This document shows, one piece after another, positions 1-11,460 of a stretch of 64,000 nt of DNA. Both the position numbers and the translations under genes were made by a program. The DNA is from Mammaliicoccus vitulinus (GTDB taxonomy: Bacteria > Bacillota > Bacilli > Staphylococcales > Staphylococcaceae): the NCBI RefSeq assembly GCF_029024305.1, contig NZ_CP118974.1, positions 1,488,001 through 1,552,000 on the forward strand, read 5' to 3'. Every line of letters begins with the position of its first letter. Within the stretch, counting starts at the first letter, position 1. A model generated the notes under the pieces. It did no database searches. It was given only the letters and a program-made list of their open reading frames with translations, and was not told where the DNA came from.

Positions 1-1793
1 ACATAATCTATCATATCTTTTATGATTTCTTCTGCATCGACATGTGGCAACCATACAGGATATTCACTAACCATGTAATCATGATGTCCAATCGTTTCTA
101 AAAATATACCCGCTTCTTCTAAAGGATGAAGATATTTTTCGATAATCATATGTTCATCACGCGAGAAGTTAAAAGTTAATGGCAACAATAAGCTTTGTGT
201 TTCATTTGTCACTTCGCCAATTTTTTCTTTAAAGAATTCATATTTTATACGTTCTTGAGCAGCATGTTGGTCAATCATAAACATTCCAGTATCATTTTGA
301 GCAATAATATATGTTCCATGTACTTGTCCAACAACTTCCATATAGGGCACGCGTGGTGTGTCTGATTTAGCTTCTTGCACATCAATATCATTAGAGTTGG
401 CGATTCTGTCAGCCGAATCTATAAACGGCTCATTTTCAATGACATCATTAGATTCGTGATTCATCTCTTTTTCTATTTCAGTATGCACTTCGTTAGCATG
501 CATATCATCATGTTCTATATGCGTAGCAACATCTTCTTGTATAACAGAATGGTGATCTTTTTTATTTTTAAATTGCCATTGCTGTGAACCTACATTATTG
601 GACGATTTCTGCTTTGTATCGTTTTCAGTAAGTTTATCAATATCATTCGACGGTACTACTGTATCCTCATTCATTTGAGGTAGAGGGTTTATAGGTTCTT
701 GCTTTTTGCGAGCTTCAAAATCCAATTTCTGTTGCTCGAAAATTTCTTTTTGTGACTTTTTAGGCTTGTGCTGATCTAAAGAAGTATCCGGTATAAGAGA
801 CAAACCTCTAAACGCCTCTTTAATTTTGTTATTAATCAAATCATACAATAACTGCTCTTTAGAAAGTCTAACTTCTAGTTTAGTCGGGTGAACGTTCACG
901 TCTACTAATATAGGATCCATTTCAATATTGATATAGGCAATTGGATAACGTCCAATTGGTAAAAGTGTATGATACCCTTCAATAATTGCTTTATTGAGAA
1001 CAAAATTCTTGATATACCTTCCATTTATAAAAATAGAAATATAATGTCTATTACTTCTCGTATGTTCAGGTTTGCAGACGAAGCCGTTCATTACATAATC
1101 GTCTGTTTCACCTTTTATTTCTACTAAGTCTTTAGCTATTTTCATACCATATATTTCAGCCATTACTTCGTTCGTTTTACCAGATCCATTTGTTGAAAGT
1201 ACGTTTTTATCATCTGATACAAGATTAAACGAAATATTCGGGTGGCTCATCGCCATTCTATTGACAATATCCGTTATTTTACCCAATTCAGTATATAGAC
1301 TTTTAACATACTTTAATCTTGCTGGCGTATTATAAAATAAATCTTTCACAAGGATATCTGTACCTTTTTTAGCTTTTGCAGGTTGTCGTTTAATAATTTC
1401 TCCATTTTCAACCTGCACTTCATGACCTAGCATACCATCTGTGCAAGTTTTCATCGTGACTCTACTTACTGATGAAATACTCGCTAATGCTTCGCCTCTA
1501 AAGCCTAACGTGCGTATATGAAACAAATCATAGTCATTATTAATTTTACTAGTTGCATGTCTTCCAAATGCTTTATCGATATCTTCTTCTTCAATCCCAG
1601 TTCCGTTATCTACAACTCTAATGGATTGTATGCCTGATTCTTTAATTGTTATGTCAATTTGAGTTGCTTGTGCATCAATAGCATTTTCCAATAATTCTTT
1701 GACGACAGAAGCAGGTCTTTCTACAACTTCTCCAGCGGCTATTTTATTGGCTAAAGATAATTCAAGTTCTTTAATTTTTCCCAACGCACTCAC
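1..1793 (-). CDS. mutL: DNA mismatch repair protein MutL (3' end cut by window)
   Basis: MutL is the ATPase that couples MutS mismatch recognition to strand incision. The reading frame is open from the left edge to about 1793. The N-terminus carries the GHKL ATPase opening ([19 protein letters not shown]). Near 250-300 the frame encodes [12 protein letters not shown], the DQHA-x2-E-x4-E metal-binding motif of endonuclease-competent MutL, so this protein probably nicks DNA itself. About 597 codons are inside the window, and staphylococcal MutL is about 640-670 residues, so only the extreme C-terminus is missing. The start is uncertain: GTG at 1793, five bases after the mutS stop, or TTG at 1784, which gives the MGKIKEL opening typical of the genus. 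It is co-transcribed with mutS. Confidence 0.95.
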   Translation of the reverse strand, partial: MSALGKIKELELSLANKIAAGEVVERPASVVKELLENAIDAQATQIDITIKESGIQSIRVVDNGTGIEEEDIDKAFGRHATSKINNDYDLFHIRTLGFRGEALASISSVSRVTMKTCTDGMLGHEVQVENGEIIKRQPAKAKKGTDILVKDLFYNTPARLKYVKSLYTELGKITDIVNRMAMSHPNISFNLVSDDKNVLSTNGSGKTNEVMAEIYGMKIAKDLVEIKGETDDYVMNGFVCKPEHTRSNRHYISIFINGRYIKNFVLNKAIIEGYHTLLPIGRYPIAYINIEMDPILVDVNVHPTKLEVRLSKEQLLYDLINNKIKEAFRGLSLIPDTSLDQHKPKKSQKEIFEQQKLDFEARKKQEPINPLPQMNEDTVVPSNDIDKLTENDTKQKSSNNVGSQQWQFKNKKDHHSVIQEDVATHIEHDDMHANEVHTEIEKEMNHESNDVIENEPFIDSADRIANSNDIDVQEAKSDTPRVPYMEVVGQVHGTYIIAQNDTGMFMIDQHAAQERIKYEFFKEKIGEVTNETQSLLLPLTFNFSRDEHMIIEKYLHPLEEAGIFLETIGHHDYMVSEYPVWLPHVDAEEIIKDMIDY

Positions 1794-1798
1794 ACTTT

Positions 1799-4324
1799 CT
1801 ATTTAAGTTGATTTTGTATTTCTTGAAGTTTCGTTAATGCTTCTATTGGTGTTATATTCATTAAGTCTATCGATTTAATTTTCTTTTCAATTTCTGATGG
1901 GCTTTGTTCTTCAAACAATTGGAATGACGGTTGATTAAATTTTTCAACTTCACGTTCTGTTTTCGTATTTGATTCTAATTCTTGAAGAATCGCATGCGCT
2001 CTCTCAATAATTTCATCTGGTAAATCTGTTAATTTTGCAACATGTATACCGTAACTTTGGTCAACTGCGCCTTCTTTAACTTTATGCAAGAAAATAAGCT
2101 CTCCTTGATATTCTTGTGCTGCTACGTGAATATTTTTTAATCCGGATAACGTTTCATCCAGATGTGTTAATTCATGATAGTGTGTTGAAAATAATGTTTT
2201 TGCTTTCGTATGATGATGCACATATTCAATCATAGATTGCGCCAATGCTAATCCATCAAATGTTGATGTACCTCTGCCAATTTCATCGAATATAATCAAG
2301 CTATCTTCAGTGGCACCAACCATCGCTTTCTCCGCTTCTAACATTTCAACCATAAATGTACTTTTACCAGATACTAAATCATCTGCAGCACCTATTCTTG
2401 TAAATATTTGATCAAATATAGGTAATTGTGCATAATCTGCCGGTACGTATGCACCCATTTGTGCCATAATGCTGATTATTGCAATTTGTCGCATATATGT
2501 ACTTTTACCAGACATATTAGGTCCAGTGATTAAATAAATAAAGCCTTCTTTATCCAAATAACAATCATTTGGTACATAATCATTGTGATCCATTACTCTT
2601 TCAACTACAGGATGACGAGATGATTTTAATGATAATGTCTTATCTTCACTAAATATCGGTCGCGTATAATGATACTTTTGAGCAATTTCAGCAAAGCTTT
2701 GTAAGCAGTCTATTTCGGACAACAATTTAGCTTGTGCTTGTAATTTTTCAGTATAGGCTTTTACTTCTTGTCTTAATTCTAAGAATAATTGATACTCTAA
2801 TTCTATCGCTTTATCTTCTGCACCTAATATAATAGATTCTTTTTCTTTAAGTTCTTCCGTAATATATCTTTCAGCATTGGATAACGTTTGTTTACGTTGA
2901 TATCCAAGTGCATCAGTATCTATATTGTTTACATTAGCCTTCGTAATTTCAATATAATAGCCAAACACTTTATTAAAGCTTACTTTTAATGATTTTACAC
3001 CTGTTCTTTCTCTTTCTTTCAGCTGTAATTCTGCAATCCATTGTTTACCGTTTGTAGATGCTTCTTTATATTGATCAAGTGCTTCATGATATCCTTTTTT
3101 AAATATTCCACCTTCTTTTACTGATAAGGGTGGATCTTCAACTAAACTATCTTCTAATAGCTGTTCTAAATCTTTAAGTGGTTCAAGCGCTTTAAATCGA
3201 TCGATAGAATGAGAATCTAAACGCTCTATAATTTCTTTAATGTATGGAATTTGTTTAATCGAATAATTTAATTGGACTAAGTCTTTTGCATTCACATTGC
3301 CATAACTCACTCTTCCAACTAATCGTTCTATATCATAAACCATATTTAAATAACTTCTTAACTCGTCTCGTTCGATAAAGCCATTAACCAATTGTTCAAC
3401 CGCATCTAATCTTTGTTCAATGTCTCGTAGTTTGATTAACGGTCTATCAATCCACTGTTTTAATCTTCTTGCGCCCATTGGTGTTTTCGTATCATCCATT
3501 AACCATAAAAGTGTACCTTTTTTTGATTTAAGTCTAATACTCTCTGTTAATTCAAGATTTCTTTTAGCATAAAAGTCCATTTTCATGTAATCTAGCGCTC
3601 TATACACAACAACTTCTTCTATGTGTGGCATCTCTCTCTTACCATTATCATGAATATAATTTAACAAATAATTCAATGATCTTTTTTGAGATTGAGATGT
3701 TCCAGTAACAACTTCATATTCACGCTCTTCGTAACTATCAACAACAGTAATTGTTTCAGTTATAAGTTGAATTTGTTTGTACAAATTATCAGGTAAAATT
3801 TTGTTCACAATAATTTCATTAGGATAAATCGTTGTAATTTCATTCATTAAAGTCGTTTCATCATCAAATGAAGTAACTTTTAATTCGCCAGTCGTAACAT
3901 CACAATAACTTAAATGAAATTCACCATCTTCTTTAATAAAACTTAATATATAATTATTCGCTTTTTCGTCCATACCTTTTTGTTCCATCACTGTACCAGG
4001 TGTAATAACTTGCACGACTTCTCTACGAACCATGCCTTTAGTTTGTGTTGGATCTTCCATCTGTTCACAAATCGCGACTTTGTATCCTTTAGATATTAAC
4101 TTTTCTATATATCCTGAAGCGGAGTGATAAGGTACACCACACATTGGAATCGGGTCTTTTTTCGCATCTCTTCTTGTTAAAGTAATTTCCAATACTCTAG
4201 ATGCTTCGACTGCATCGTCATAGAACATTTCATAAAAGTCACCTAATCTGAAAAATAATAATGTATCTTGATATTGGGATTTTATTTTTAAATATTGAGC
4301 CATCATTGGCGTTGGTTTAGACAT
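1799..4324 (-). CDS. mutS: DNA mismatch repair protein MutS
   Basis: MutS is the mismatch-sensing ATPase, 841 residues here, a normal length. The N-terminal mismatch-binding domain shows FYEMF, containing the Phe-x-Glu that wedges into the mispaired base. The connector, lever and clamp domains follow. The C-terminal ATPase has Walker A ([14 protein letters not shown]), Walker B ([15 protein letters not shown]) and a DxxH-type STHYHEL segment. The C-terminus ends in a short dimerisation tail. It lies directly upstream of mutL (5-base gap), so the two form an operon. Confidence 0.98.
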   Translation of the reverse strand: MSKPTPMMAQYLKIKSQYQDTLLFFRLGDFYEMFYDDAVEASRVLEITLTRRDAKKDPIPMCGVPYHSASGYIEKLISKGYKVAICEQMEDPTQTKGMVRREVVQVITPGTVMEQKGMDEKANNYILSFIKEDGEFHLSYCDVTTGELKVTSFDDETTLMNEITTIYPNEIIVNKILPDNLYKQIQLITETITVVDSYEEREYEVVTGTSQSQKRSLNYLLNYIHDNGKREMPHIEEVVVYRALDYMKMDFYAKRNLELTESIRLKSKKGTLLWLMDDTKTPMGARRLKQWIDRPLIKLRDIEQRLDAVEQLVNGFIERDELRSYLNMVYDIERLVGRVSYGNVNAKDLVQLNYSIKQIPYIKEIIERLDSHSIDRFKALEPLKDLEQLLEDSLVEDPPLSVKEGGIFKKGYHEALDQYKEASTNGKQWIAELQLKERERTGVKSLKVSFNKVFGYYIEITKANVNNIDTDALGYQRKQTLSNAERYITEELKEKESIILGAEDKAIELEYQLFLELRQEVKAYTEKLQAQAKLLSEIDCLQSFAEIAQKYHYTRPIFSEDKTLSLKSSRHPVVERVMDHNDYVPNDCYLDKEGFIYLITGPNMSGKSTYMRQIAIISIMAQMGAYVPADYAQLPIFDQIFTRIGAADDLVSGKSTFMVEMLEAEKAMVGATEDSLIIFDEIGRGTSTFDGLALAQSMIEYVHHHTKAKTLFSTHYHELTHLDETLSGLKNIHVAAQEYQGELIFLHKVKEGAVDQSYGIHVAKLTDLPDEIIERAHAILQELESNTKTEREVEKFNQPSFQLFEEQSPSEIEKKIKSIDLMNITPIEALTKLQEIQNQLK

Positions 4325-4411
4325 CTTTTTTCACGTTCCTTTTTTTAACTTTCGATTTATCTATTTTATCAAAATTTCTAACATTTAACGAGTATGGTGA
4401 AATTTATTTAA

Positions 4412-4448
4412 TAAAAAACCATCTAAAACACGCATTGCTTAGATGGTT
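4412..4448 (-). terminator. Rho-independent terminator after thiW
   Basis: On the minus strand the sequence forms a 10-base-pair stem (AACCATCTAA with TTAGATGGTT) followed by a run of T. It starts at the thiW stop codon and ends that unit before mutS. Confidence 0.85.
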
Positions 4449-4944
4449 AAATATCGTTTTTCAATTTTTTAAGTATACCTCTTTTTTCAAAAGCTGTTAA
4501 AATCATATAACTCACAATCGCGCCAATTAAGCTACTCGTGAAAAATGAGATAAACAATGGCCAAAATGCCATTTCTCCTAGTCCAAGTAGCCAGGCAATT
4601 GGAAGACAAACTAAACTTCCTATTATGCCAGTGCCTATGACTTCACCTATGGAAGCCATATATAATTTACGACTATATTTATAGAGCAAACTTGCTAATA
4701 ATACACCAATCATGCTACCTGGAAAAGCAAAAATCGTACCGATTCCTAGTAAATTCCTAATTGAAGATGATAACAAAGCTTGTGCTAAACCATACCAAGG
4801 CCCTAGAAAAACAGCTGATATGACATTGATAAAATGTTGTATCGGCAATGCCTTTATAGGTCCAATTGGGATTGTTACAAATGTACTCAGCACAACATTG
4901 ATTGTCGTTAATATAGCTGTTAAAGTCATTAACTTAGTCTTCAT
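4447..4944 (-). CDS. thiW: ThiW-type ECF transporter S component (thiamine/thiazole uptake)
   Basis: This 165-residue, strongly hydrophobic protein has five to six membrane segments. It matches the ThiW family of substrate-binding (S) components of energy-coupling factor transporters, thought to import the thiazole part of thiamine or a related precursor together with the shared EcfA/EcfT module encoded elsewhere. The N-terminal run PIGPIKALPIQHFINVISA and the following LGPWYGLAQA region are typical of the family. A TPP riboswitch lies directly upstream, which fixes the pathway if not the exact ligand. The start at 4944 follows an AGGAGG-like site. Confidence 0.88.
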   Translation of the reverse strand: MKTKLMTLTAILTTINVVLSTFVTIPIGPIKALPIQHFINVISAVFLGPWYGLAQALLSSSIRNLLGIGTIFAFPGSMIGVLLASLLYKYSRKLYMASIGEVIGTGIIGSLVCLPIAWLLGLGEMAFWPLFISFFTSSLIGAIVSYMILTAFEKRGILKKLKNDI

Positions 4945-4959
4945 ATTATATTGCCTCCT

Positions 4960-5098
4960 AAAAAAATCATTAGCCTACGCATTGGCAGACTAATGATTAT
5001 GAGTGTATATAATCTTTAGTTGCACAATCTTTACGCCAGCATGATCTGGTTCAAATATACACGTATGATCTCAGCCTCATAGGACACCGTGTGTGCAA
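4960..5098 (-). promoter_or_regulatory. TPP riboswitch (THI box) with terminator hairpin, controlling thiW
   Basis: Read on the minus strand, the conserved aptamer blocks appear in order: CTATGAGGCTGAGATCATA, then GAACCAGATCATGCTGGCG and GTAAAGATTGTGC, which pair to the 5' arm. After about 30 bases comes an inverted repeat (AATCATTAG ... CTAATGATT) followed by seven T, a classic expression platform. The aptamer is roughly 5003-5098 and the terminator 4960-4999. Binding of thiamine pyrophosphate should favour the terminator and shut off thiW. Confidence 0.95.
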
Positions 5099-5110
5099 AA
5101 ATTTTCTTTA

Positions 5111-5542
5111 TTAATGTGAACAGCTACTCGTGTTAGGTGCATTATTCACAGCAGCACCTGTTTCACCAGTTAATTGATTGCCACCAGTTGATTCAATAAT
5201 TTCATTTGTAACTGTATGACTAATTGAATGAGATACCATTTGTAAAAGTTCATTTACTTCAACTTGAGCTTCTTTAAATTCACTTACGATAGGCATTTCA
5301 TCTAATTCTTTTTCAATATTTTTTATTTTTTCTTCGACCATCGCTAATGCTTTATCTTTCCCGTAGTTTTGGAAATTAACAGCTTGTTTTTGCAAAGACT
5401 TCAGACTAGCCATTTTCTCTCTAACTGTTTGATTCTCATGTATTTGAGCTTCAGCACGTTTAAAAAATTCCACTTCTTCTGTTTCAGACATCATTTTACC
5501 CAGTTTGCGCGCTTGATCAAGAATATCATCTTTTGTATACAT
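5111..5542 (-). CDS. ricA: RicA (YmcA), RicAFT complex subunit / Y-complex RNA-processing factor
   Basis: This 143-residue YmcA/YlbF-family helical protein lies immediately after miaB, as ymcB-ymcA do in Bacillus. In Bacillus, RicA joins RicF (YlbF) and RicT (YaaT) in an iron-sulfur complex that steers RNase Y cleavage. Charged helices fill most of the chain, including KKQAVNFQNYGK-like coiled segments at residues 45-75. The tail ends in Cys-Ser-His, consistent with the C-terminal cysteine ligand of RicA. Its presumed partner nuclease RNase Y (rny) is encoded in this same window at 42310-43869. Confidence 0.88.
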   Translation of the reverse strand: MYTKDDILDQARKLGKMMSETEEVEFFKRAEAQIHENQTVREKMASLKSLQKQAVNFQNYGKDKALAMVEEKIKNIEKELDEMPIVSEFKEAQVEVNELLQMVSHSISHTVTNEIIESTGGNQLTGETGAAVNNAPNTSSCSH

Positions 5543-7084
5543 TTAATGTACCACCTTTTCTTTAGATACAATCTCTATAAATTCACCATTCAATGAATAT
5601 TGTTTCGCTTCAATTATTTTAACTTTTACGATTTTTCCAATTACATCTTTGGATGCTTTAAAGTTTACTAATTTATTTTTTTCAGTGTACCCAGCCATTA
5701 CCGCGTCATCTCGTTTACTAGAACCTTCACATAGAACATATACTTCATGTCCTTCGTATGGTTTCAATGATTTAGCGGTATATTCTCCAACAACTTTATT
5801 TAATCTTTGAAGACGTTCTTTTTTCTCTTTGTCAGGAACGTTATCTTTCATTTTAGCAGCTGGTGTACCTTCTCTAGGTGAGTAAACGTAAGTATATGCA
5901 TGCTCAAAACCAACTTCATGGTAAAGCTTAATCGTTTCTAAAAATTGTTCTTCTGTCTCATTAGGATAGCCAACAATGATATCAGTTGTCAATGCAACAT
6001 CTGGTATTGCTGCTCTAATTTTTTGAACAAGCTCAAGATAACTTTCACGGGTATATTTACGACCCATTATTTTCAACACTTGATTATTACCAGATTGAAC
6101 AGGTAAATGTATATGAGGCACGATGTTACCACCGTTCGCGATCACCTCAATTAAACGGTCATCGAAATCCCATGGATGACTTGTTGTAAAACGAACTCTT
6201 GGTATATCTATTTTAGTGATGTCATATAATAAATCGCCTAATCCATACTCTAGCCCTTCAATATCTTTACCATATGCATTAACGTTTTGCCCTAATAGAC
6301 AAATTTCTTGATAACCTTGACGTGCTAAATCTCTAACTTCAGCAATAATTTCTTCTGGCATACGACTTCTCTCTTTACCACGCGTAAAAGGCACAATACA
6401 GTATGTACAAAATTTATCGCAGCCGTACATAATATTTACCCATGCTTTAATTCTGCCATTTCTGACTTTAGGTAAATTCTCTATAACGTCGCCTTCTTTA
6501 GACCACACTTCAACTACCATTGCTTTAGACATATATGCTTCTTCTAAAATTTCTGGCAATCTATGAATATTATGTGTTCCAAAAATCATATCAACATTTT
6601 GATATGATTTAAGAATTTTATTTACGACGGATTCTTCTTGAGACATACAACCACATACACCAATTAAACAATCTGGTCTTTCTTGTTTAAGATGTTTTAG
6701 ATTCCCTATTTCGCTAAAAACTTTATTTTCAGCATTTTCCCTAATCGCACATGTATTCAATAAAATCACATCTGCATCGTCAACTGAATTTGTTGGTGCG
6801 AAGCCTAAAGCTTGGAATATTCCTGCCATAACTTCTGTATCATGTTCATTCATTTGGCAACCATATGTTCTAATATAGAATTTACGACCTTTCCCCATTC
6901 CTCTATGTCGCTCATCTATTTTAAAATCATCATGATATTCAACTTGAGATTCCCCTCTTTGTTTAGCGTCCTTTAAGTTTGGCGGTTGATAAACATGTTC
7001 GAAATATTTGCTATAATCCTTTTCTAAATTAGGTTCTGTCTTCGCATTAGCACCATGTTTTCTTTGCTCTTCATTCAATGTCAA
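5543..7084 (-). CDS. miaB: tRNA-2-methylthio-N6-dimethylallyladenosine synthase MiaB
   Basis: MiaB is a radical-SAM methylthiotransferase that converts i6A37 to ms2i6A37 in tRNAs reading UNN codons. Domains in order: an extended N-terminus including [15 protein letters not shown]; the UPF0004 domain with three cysteines ([23 protein letters not shown]) that bind the auxiliary cluster; the radical-SAM core with CDKFCTYC (C-x3-C-x2-C); and a C-terminal TRAM domain. At 513 residues it has the usual staphylococcal length. ricA starts next to the miaB stop, so the two are translationally close. Confidence 0.97.
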   Translation of the reverse strand: MTLNEEQRKHGANAKTEPNLEKDYSKYFEHVYQPPNLKDAKQRGESQVEYHDDFKIDERHRGMGKGRKFYIRTYGCQMNEHDTEVMAGIFQALGFAPTNSVDDADVILLNTCAIRENAENKVFSEIGNLKHLKQERPDCLIGVCGCMSQEESVVNKILKSYQNVDMIFGTHNIHRLPEILEEAYMSKAMVVEVWSKEGDVIENLPKVRNGRIKAWVNIMYGCDKFCTYCIVPFTRGKERSRMPEEIIAEVRDLARQGYQEICLLGQNVNAYGKDIEGLEYGLGDLLYDITKIDIPRVRFTTSHPWDFDDRLIEVIANGGNIVPHIHLPVQSGNNQVLKIMGRKYTRESYLELVQKIRAAIPDVALTTDIIVGYPNETEEQFLETIKLYHEVGFEHAYTYVYSPREGTPAAKMKDNVPDKEKKERLQRLNKVVGEYTAKSLKPYEGHEVYVLCEGSSKRDDAVMAGYTEKNKLVNFKASKDVIGKIVKVKIIEAKQYSLNGEFIEIVSKEKVVH

Positions 7085-7136
7085 AACCCTTTCTGCCCAT
7101 ATATTTATACCTATATATTATATTAGAGTTCAACAC

Positions 7137-7170
7137 AAAGTGCAAAAATGTTTGAACATTTTTGCACTTT
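7137..7170. terminator. Hairpin between the GNAT gene and miaB
   Basis: A perfect inverted repeat (AAAGTGCAAAAATG ... CATTTTTGCACTTT) with a 6-base loop lies between the acetyltransferase stop and the miaB start. It lacks a clean T tract on either strand, so it is a weak terminator or an mRNA-stabilising stem. Confidence 0.55.
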
Positions 7171-7226
7171 CATGAATAGAGAAATTTTCGTTCATAGTAT
7201 TTCTTCTCTTATATCTCTGTCTTTTA

Positions 7227-7733
7227 CTATAGACTAATCCAAAATCGTCGTGTCACTTCATTGTCTTCTGAGATAAAAGCGTCCGACTCGACTCCATTGT
7301 TATGCAGGATGACTTGCGCACTCGCATGATTATTTTCATCACATGTTACTAACGCTTTTTCTACAGACGCTTCGCGTAATTCTACTAACGCGTATTCTAA
7401 TAGTTTCGTTGCATACCCTTTTCCACGTTGACTTCTTCTAACACCATAGCCCACATGTCCACCTTTATTCCTCAAAAAATTATTTAGCCCATATCTAACA
7501 TTGACCGCGCCGACAATTTTTTGTTCTACAATTAATACAAAAGTTTTAGCTTTTACAAAATCTGCATCAATCGGATTGATCGCTTCTTTTTGCATAACTA
7601 ACATCTCTTGAAATCCACCATGTTCTTTCACATCTGTAGTCCATGGTACAACGCTTTCGTCATTTGCATACCATTCATTTATATACTCTGTAAATAAGCT
7701 TTCGATATTTGTATCTATTTCTCTAAATTCCAT
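7227..7733 (-). CDS. GNAT-family N-acetyltransferase
   Basis: A 168-residue acetyltransferase of the GNAT fold. The acetyl-CoA-binding motif A is seen as VGYGVRRSQRGKGYATKLL near residues 95-115 (R-x-x-G-x-G/A). A short beta-strand region (ALVTCDENNHASAQVI) follows, as in RimJ/YkkB-like members. The substrate cannot be read from the sequence. It ends upstream of a hairpin and starts 13 bases from the end of the ABC exporter gene, so it may be read from the exporter promoter. Confidence 0.85.
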   Translation of the reverse strand: MEFREIDTNIESLFTEYINEWYANDESVVPWTTDVKEHGGFQEMLVMQKEAINPIDADFVKAKTFVLIVEQKIVGAVNVRYGLNNFLRNKGGHVGYGVRRSQRGKGYATKLLEYALVELREASVEKALVTCDENNHASAQVILHNNGVESDAFISEDNEVTRRFWISL

Positions 7734-7746
7734 AAGCCCATCCTCT

Positions 7747-9591
7747 CTAATTTAATTCTTTGATTTGCTCCTCAACGCTAGCATTAAGCATATGATAATA
7801 AATCCCTTGTTGTTCTATTAAATCTTGTTGTGTCCCTGATTCAATGAGTTCTCCATGAGCCAGTACAAATACTAAATCTGCTTTTTTAACAGTATTTAAT
7901 CTATGCGCAATAATAATGCTCGTTCTGCCCACCATTAATGTTTCTAAAGCTTCTTGAATTTTTATTTCTGTCACTGTATCAATACTACTTGTCGCTTCAT
8001 CTAATAATAAAATTTTAGGATCTTGCAATAAGCATCTCGCGATTGACACAAGTTGTCTTTCACCTTGAGACAATGATCCTGATTCACCTTTTAATACTGT
8101 TTCATAACCATTTTCAAGCGCGTCAATAAATTCGTGTGCATTAGCTTTTTTAGCCGCTTCAATGACTTCTTCATAAGTAGCATTTGGCGTGCCATACATA
8201 ATGTTATCTTTTATCGTGCCATCGAATAAATATGGATCTTGAAGAACTACACCAATTTCTTGTCTTAATGATTTTCGCGTCATTTTATTAATAGGAATAT
8301 CATCTATTAATATACGTCCGCTATTTACATCATAATAATGTAAAATAAGTTGAACGATTGTCGTCTTTCCAGCTCCTGTAGCCCCAACTAACGCCACAGA
8401 TTCTCCATTATTAATTTTGAATGACAAGTCTTTTATCGTTGGTGTTTTTTGTTCTTTGTCATATTTGAATACGACATTTTCAAATTCTATTTTGCCATTT
8501 ATATCATTGTAATCTATTGCATCATCTTCATCTTTTTCAACTGGTTCATTCATAATATCAAACACACGTTCAGCACCAGCTATAGCAGATAATACCGTAT
8601 TAAATTGATTGGCCAAATCTGATAACGGTCGTGTAAACTGTCTCGCATATTCTGCAAAAATAACGATAACACCAACTGTCACGCCAGCAATATTGTTTAA
8701 TGCTAAAATACCACCAACACCCGCTACGATTGCAAAACTTAAATTATTTAAATAGTTCATCACTTTCGGAATCATGCCGCCAATCGTTGTTGACCAAAAG
8801 CTATACTCTCTTACATTTTTCGCTTTTTCATTAAATGTTTCCATCACATATTTTTCTTGTGAAAAAGCTTTTACAACTGTTTGTCCGTTAACAATTTCTT
8901 CAATATAGCCATTCATAATGCCGAGCTGTTTTTGTCTTAAAGCATATAATACACTTGTACGCGCGGTAATCCACCTTAAACTTACAAACATAATAGGAAT
9001 GATGATAATCGTTAATAGCGTAAGTAATGGACTCAAATACAGCATAATTGAAAGTGTACCGATTAAAGTCACTACACTAGACGTGAATTGTATAAATGAA
9101 GAATTTAATACTTGTGAAACATTCTCAATGTCATTTTGCATTCGACTCATCAATTCACCATGTTGTTTTTTATCATAATAAGATACAGGTAACTTTTGAA
9201 AGTGTTTAAACAGTTGATCTCTTAATAAATACACTGTACGTTGTGCAATGCTAACCATCATAAAAGAGCCTATATAAGATGTAACTGATAACAATACGTA
9301 AACAATAAGGAAGATTACAATATACGTTGACAATCCACTTAAATCTTTCGGAATAATTTTCGTATCAATTATTCGACCTATTAAAAACGGTCCTATTAAA
9401 CTTAAAATAGACGAACAAATAATCATAAAGATTACAATAATCAATTGAATGCGTTTTTCATCAATTAAATTCCAAATATTTAACAATGTTCCTTTAGTAT
9501 CTCGTGCTCTCTTTTTCTTTTTAGGATTCTTTTTCGAAAAATCTTCAGCTTTGAATACTGGTTGATGTCCATAAGGTTGTTTTATACTCAT
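7747..9591 (-). CDS. ABC multidrug exporter half-transporter, BmrD/YheH-like (consensus catalytic site)
   Basis: A fused transmembrane-ATPase half transporter of 614 residues. Six membrane helices span residues about 50-330. The ATPase domain has Walker A (VGATGAGKTT), Q-loop, signature LSQGERQ, Walker B with catalytic Glu (LLLDEATSSID) and the H-loop histidine (IIIAHRLN). It overlaps the 3' end of the partner gene at 9588 by four bases. The partner has a degenerate catalytic residue, so the two should form an asymmetric heterodimer like BmrCD of Bacillus, which exports drugs. A charged N-terminal extension (KKNPKKKKRARD) resembles YheH. Confidence 0.88.
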   Translation of the reverse strand: MSIKQPYGHQPVFKAEDFSKKNPKKKKRARDTKGTLLNIWNLIDEKRIQLIIVIFMIICSSILSLIGPFLIGRIIDTKIIPKDLSGLSTYIVIFLIVYVLLSVTSYIGSFMMVSIAQRTVYLLRDQLFKHFQKLPVSYYDKKQHGELMSRMQNDIENVSQVLNSSFIQFTSSVVTLIGTLSIMLYLSPLLTLLTIIIIPIMFVSLRWITARTSVLYALRQKQLGIMNGYIEEIVNGQTVVKAFSQEKYVMETFNEKAKNVREYSFWSTTIGGMIPKVMNYLNNLSFAIVAGVGGILALNNIAGVTVGVIVIFAEYARQFTRPLSDLANQFNTVLSAIAGAERVFDIMNEPVEKDEDDAIDYNDINGKIEFENVVFKYDKEQKTPTIKDLSFKINNGESVALVGATGAGKTTIVQLILHYYDVNSGRILIDDIPINKMTRKSLRQEIGVVLQDPYLFDGTIKDNIMYGTPNATYEEVIEAAKKANAHEFIDALENGYETVLKGESGSLSQGERQLVSIARCLLQDPKILLLDEATSSIDTVTEIKIQEALETLMVGRTSIIIAHRLNTVKKADLVFVLAHGELIESGTQQDLIEQQGIYYHMLNASVEEQIKELN

Positions 9592-11312
9592 GATGAACTC
9601 ACCGCACTTTCTTGACTATTGGAGATTTCTTTATAAAGGTCAGATGTTTCTAGTAAAGATTCATGTGTACCAATTGCTTCTATACGCCCATTTACTAATA
9701 ACATAATGCGATCGGCTGTCTTAGCTGTTGAAATCTTTTGCGTCACGATTAATTTTGTTGTATCTTCATCTTCCAATGCATCCCATAAGGCTGATTCAGT
9801 CTTAATATCTAAAGCTGAAGTCGAATCATCTAAAATTAATAAACCAGGTTTCCTCACGAGTGCTCTAGCAATCGAAAGTCTTTGTTTTTGACCACCTGAT
9901 AACGTCACACCTTGTTGACCAATTAAAGTATCATATTGATTATCAAAATGCTCAATTGAATGATGAATTTGTGCTTTTTTAGATGACATTTCTAAAGCTT
10001 CAACTTCAGCAGATGGATCTCCAAATTGTAAATTCTCATAAATTGTTCCTGAGAATAGAAGTGCTTTTTGAGGTACATAACCTATAGCATCTCTTAAAGA
10101 TTCAATCTCCCATTCATTTACATTTTTATGATTTAATAATATCTCTCCAGATGTTGCTCTGTACATTTTAGGTATTAAACTTAATAATGTCGACTTACCT
10201 GAACCAGTAGCTCCCATAATCGCAAACGTTTCTTTCAGTTTAACATCAAATGTAATATTTTCTAATACTGGCTTATTTCCATTTGGATAGGTAAATGACA
10301 CATCTTTAAAAGTAATGCCGTAAGCATAATTAGAAGTACGATTGAATGTTTTACTGATTACTTGTTCGTCAGACTGAGTAATAAGCACTTCTTCAATTCG
10401 CTCACTTGAAGCTTTCATTCTACTTAATGTCATAATTAAAAAAGCCAACATTCCAAAGCCACCTTGCATTCTCATACCATAATTTAATATTGCAACGAGC
10501 TTACCTACTTCTAATGTAGATTGATTAACCATATCAGAACCGAACCAAATTACTGCGAGTATACTCCCGTTAATAATGAGCAATAATGAAGGATTGATTA
10601 GCTCCATAAGTCTTAATGCATATGTATAATTGTGTCTAATATCTTGAATTTTTTCTTTAAATTGGTTTGTTTCTTGCTTGCTAGTTTGACTCGCTTTTAT
10701 TAATCTAACAGCTTCTAAATTTTGTTGAAAAAACCTATTCATTTCATCAAATTTTCTTTGGATTTTAGTGAATAGTTTAGAACCTTTTCGAGCAATTAAA
10801 AATATAATAATAAAAATAATAGGCGTACCTATCACTAAATAAATTGCTAATCTAGGTTCAACAATAAAACTCATAATGATACTACCAATAATCATAAGAG
10901 GCGCTCTTAACATGATTCTTATAGACATATAAACTGCTTGATCACAATTGTTTACGTCGCTCGTCAACCTCGTGATTAAACTAGAAGTTTTGAATTTTTC
11001 TAAAGTTGCTAATGAAAAAGTTTGAATCTTGCTAAATTGTGCTGTCCTCAAATCATAAGCGAAAGCTTGACTGACATGTCCTGCCACAAAACTATTCCAC
11101 ACGCCGGAAGCTAATGCTATTAGACCGGTTACAAGCATTATTAATAAGTACAAATACACATGGTTCAAATCATTTTTCAAAATACCATTATCTATAATTT
11201 CTGATATAAAGATCGGTTGAATTAATTCCACTGCTAACTCTACTAACATTAATACTAAACCGAGTATAAAAAGCATTTTATAAGGTTTAATAAACTTAAG
11301 TACTGTATTCAC
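9588..11312 (-). CDS. ABC multidrug exporter half-transporter, BmrC/YheI-like (degenerate ATP site)
   Basis: Partner of the downstream half-transporter, 574 residues. Six helices are followed by an ATPase domain with Walker A ([10 protein letters not shown]) and an intact LSGGQKQR signature. Two key residues are altered: the catalytic Glu after Walker B is Asp (LLILDDSTSALD) and the H-loop histidine is Gln (LIVTQKIS). This is the pattern of the non-catalytic site in heterodimeric exporters such as BmrC, LmrC and TM287. The gene pair overlaps by four bases, implying coupled translation. Bacillus bmrCD is induced by antibiotics through an upstream leader; no leader ORF was identified here. Confidence 0.88.
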   Translation of the reverse strand: MNTVLKFIKPYKMLFILGLVLMLVELAVELIQPIFISEIIDNGILKNDLNHVYLYLLIMLVTGLIALASGVWNSFVAGHVSQAFAYDLRTAQFSKIQTFSLATLEKFKTSSLITRLTSDVNNCDQAVYMSIRIMLRAPLMIIGSIIMSFIVEPRLAIYLVIGTPIIFIIIFLIARKGSKLFTKIQRKFDEMNRFFQQNLEAVRLIKASQTSKQETNQFKEKIQDIRHNYTYALRLMELINPSLLLIINGSILAVIWFGSDMVNQSTLEVGKLVAILNYGMRMQGGFGMLAFLIMTLSRMKASSERIEEVLITQSDEQVISKTFNRTSNYAYGITFKDVSFTYPNGNKPVLENITFDVKLKETFAIMGATGSGKSTLLSLIPKMYRATSGEILLNHKNVNEWEIESLRDAIGYVPQKALLFSGTIYENLQFGDPSAEVEALEMSSKKAQIHHSIEHFDNQYDTLIGQQGVTLSGGQKQRLSIARALVRKPGLLILDDSTSALDIKTESALWDALEDEDTTKLIVTQKISTAKTADRIMLLVNGRIEAIGTHESLLETSDLYKEISNSQESAVSSS

Positions 11313-11460
11313 TTTGCTCGTCCCCTTTACTTCCTAAAACGAAATATTTCTATAACATTCTCCTTTTTTTATAACATCTTACTTGCTTAATTAATTGTTG
11401 TGATATTACTCATTATACTATTTTTAAATAATAAAAAAGACATATTTTAATAAAATATAC

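Noticed and set aside
375-587. Plus-strand ORF opposite mutL
   Set aside because: It is antisense to conserved mutL codons, has no ribosome site and shows unlikely composition; the same applies to other ORFs opposite core genes.
9588-11312. ABC subunit judged defective because of the Asp in Walker B and Gln in the H-loop
   Set aside because: These changes are the normal degenerate site of heterodimeric exporters and the partner has the consensus residues.
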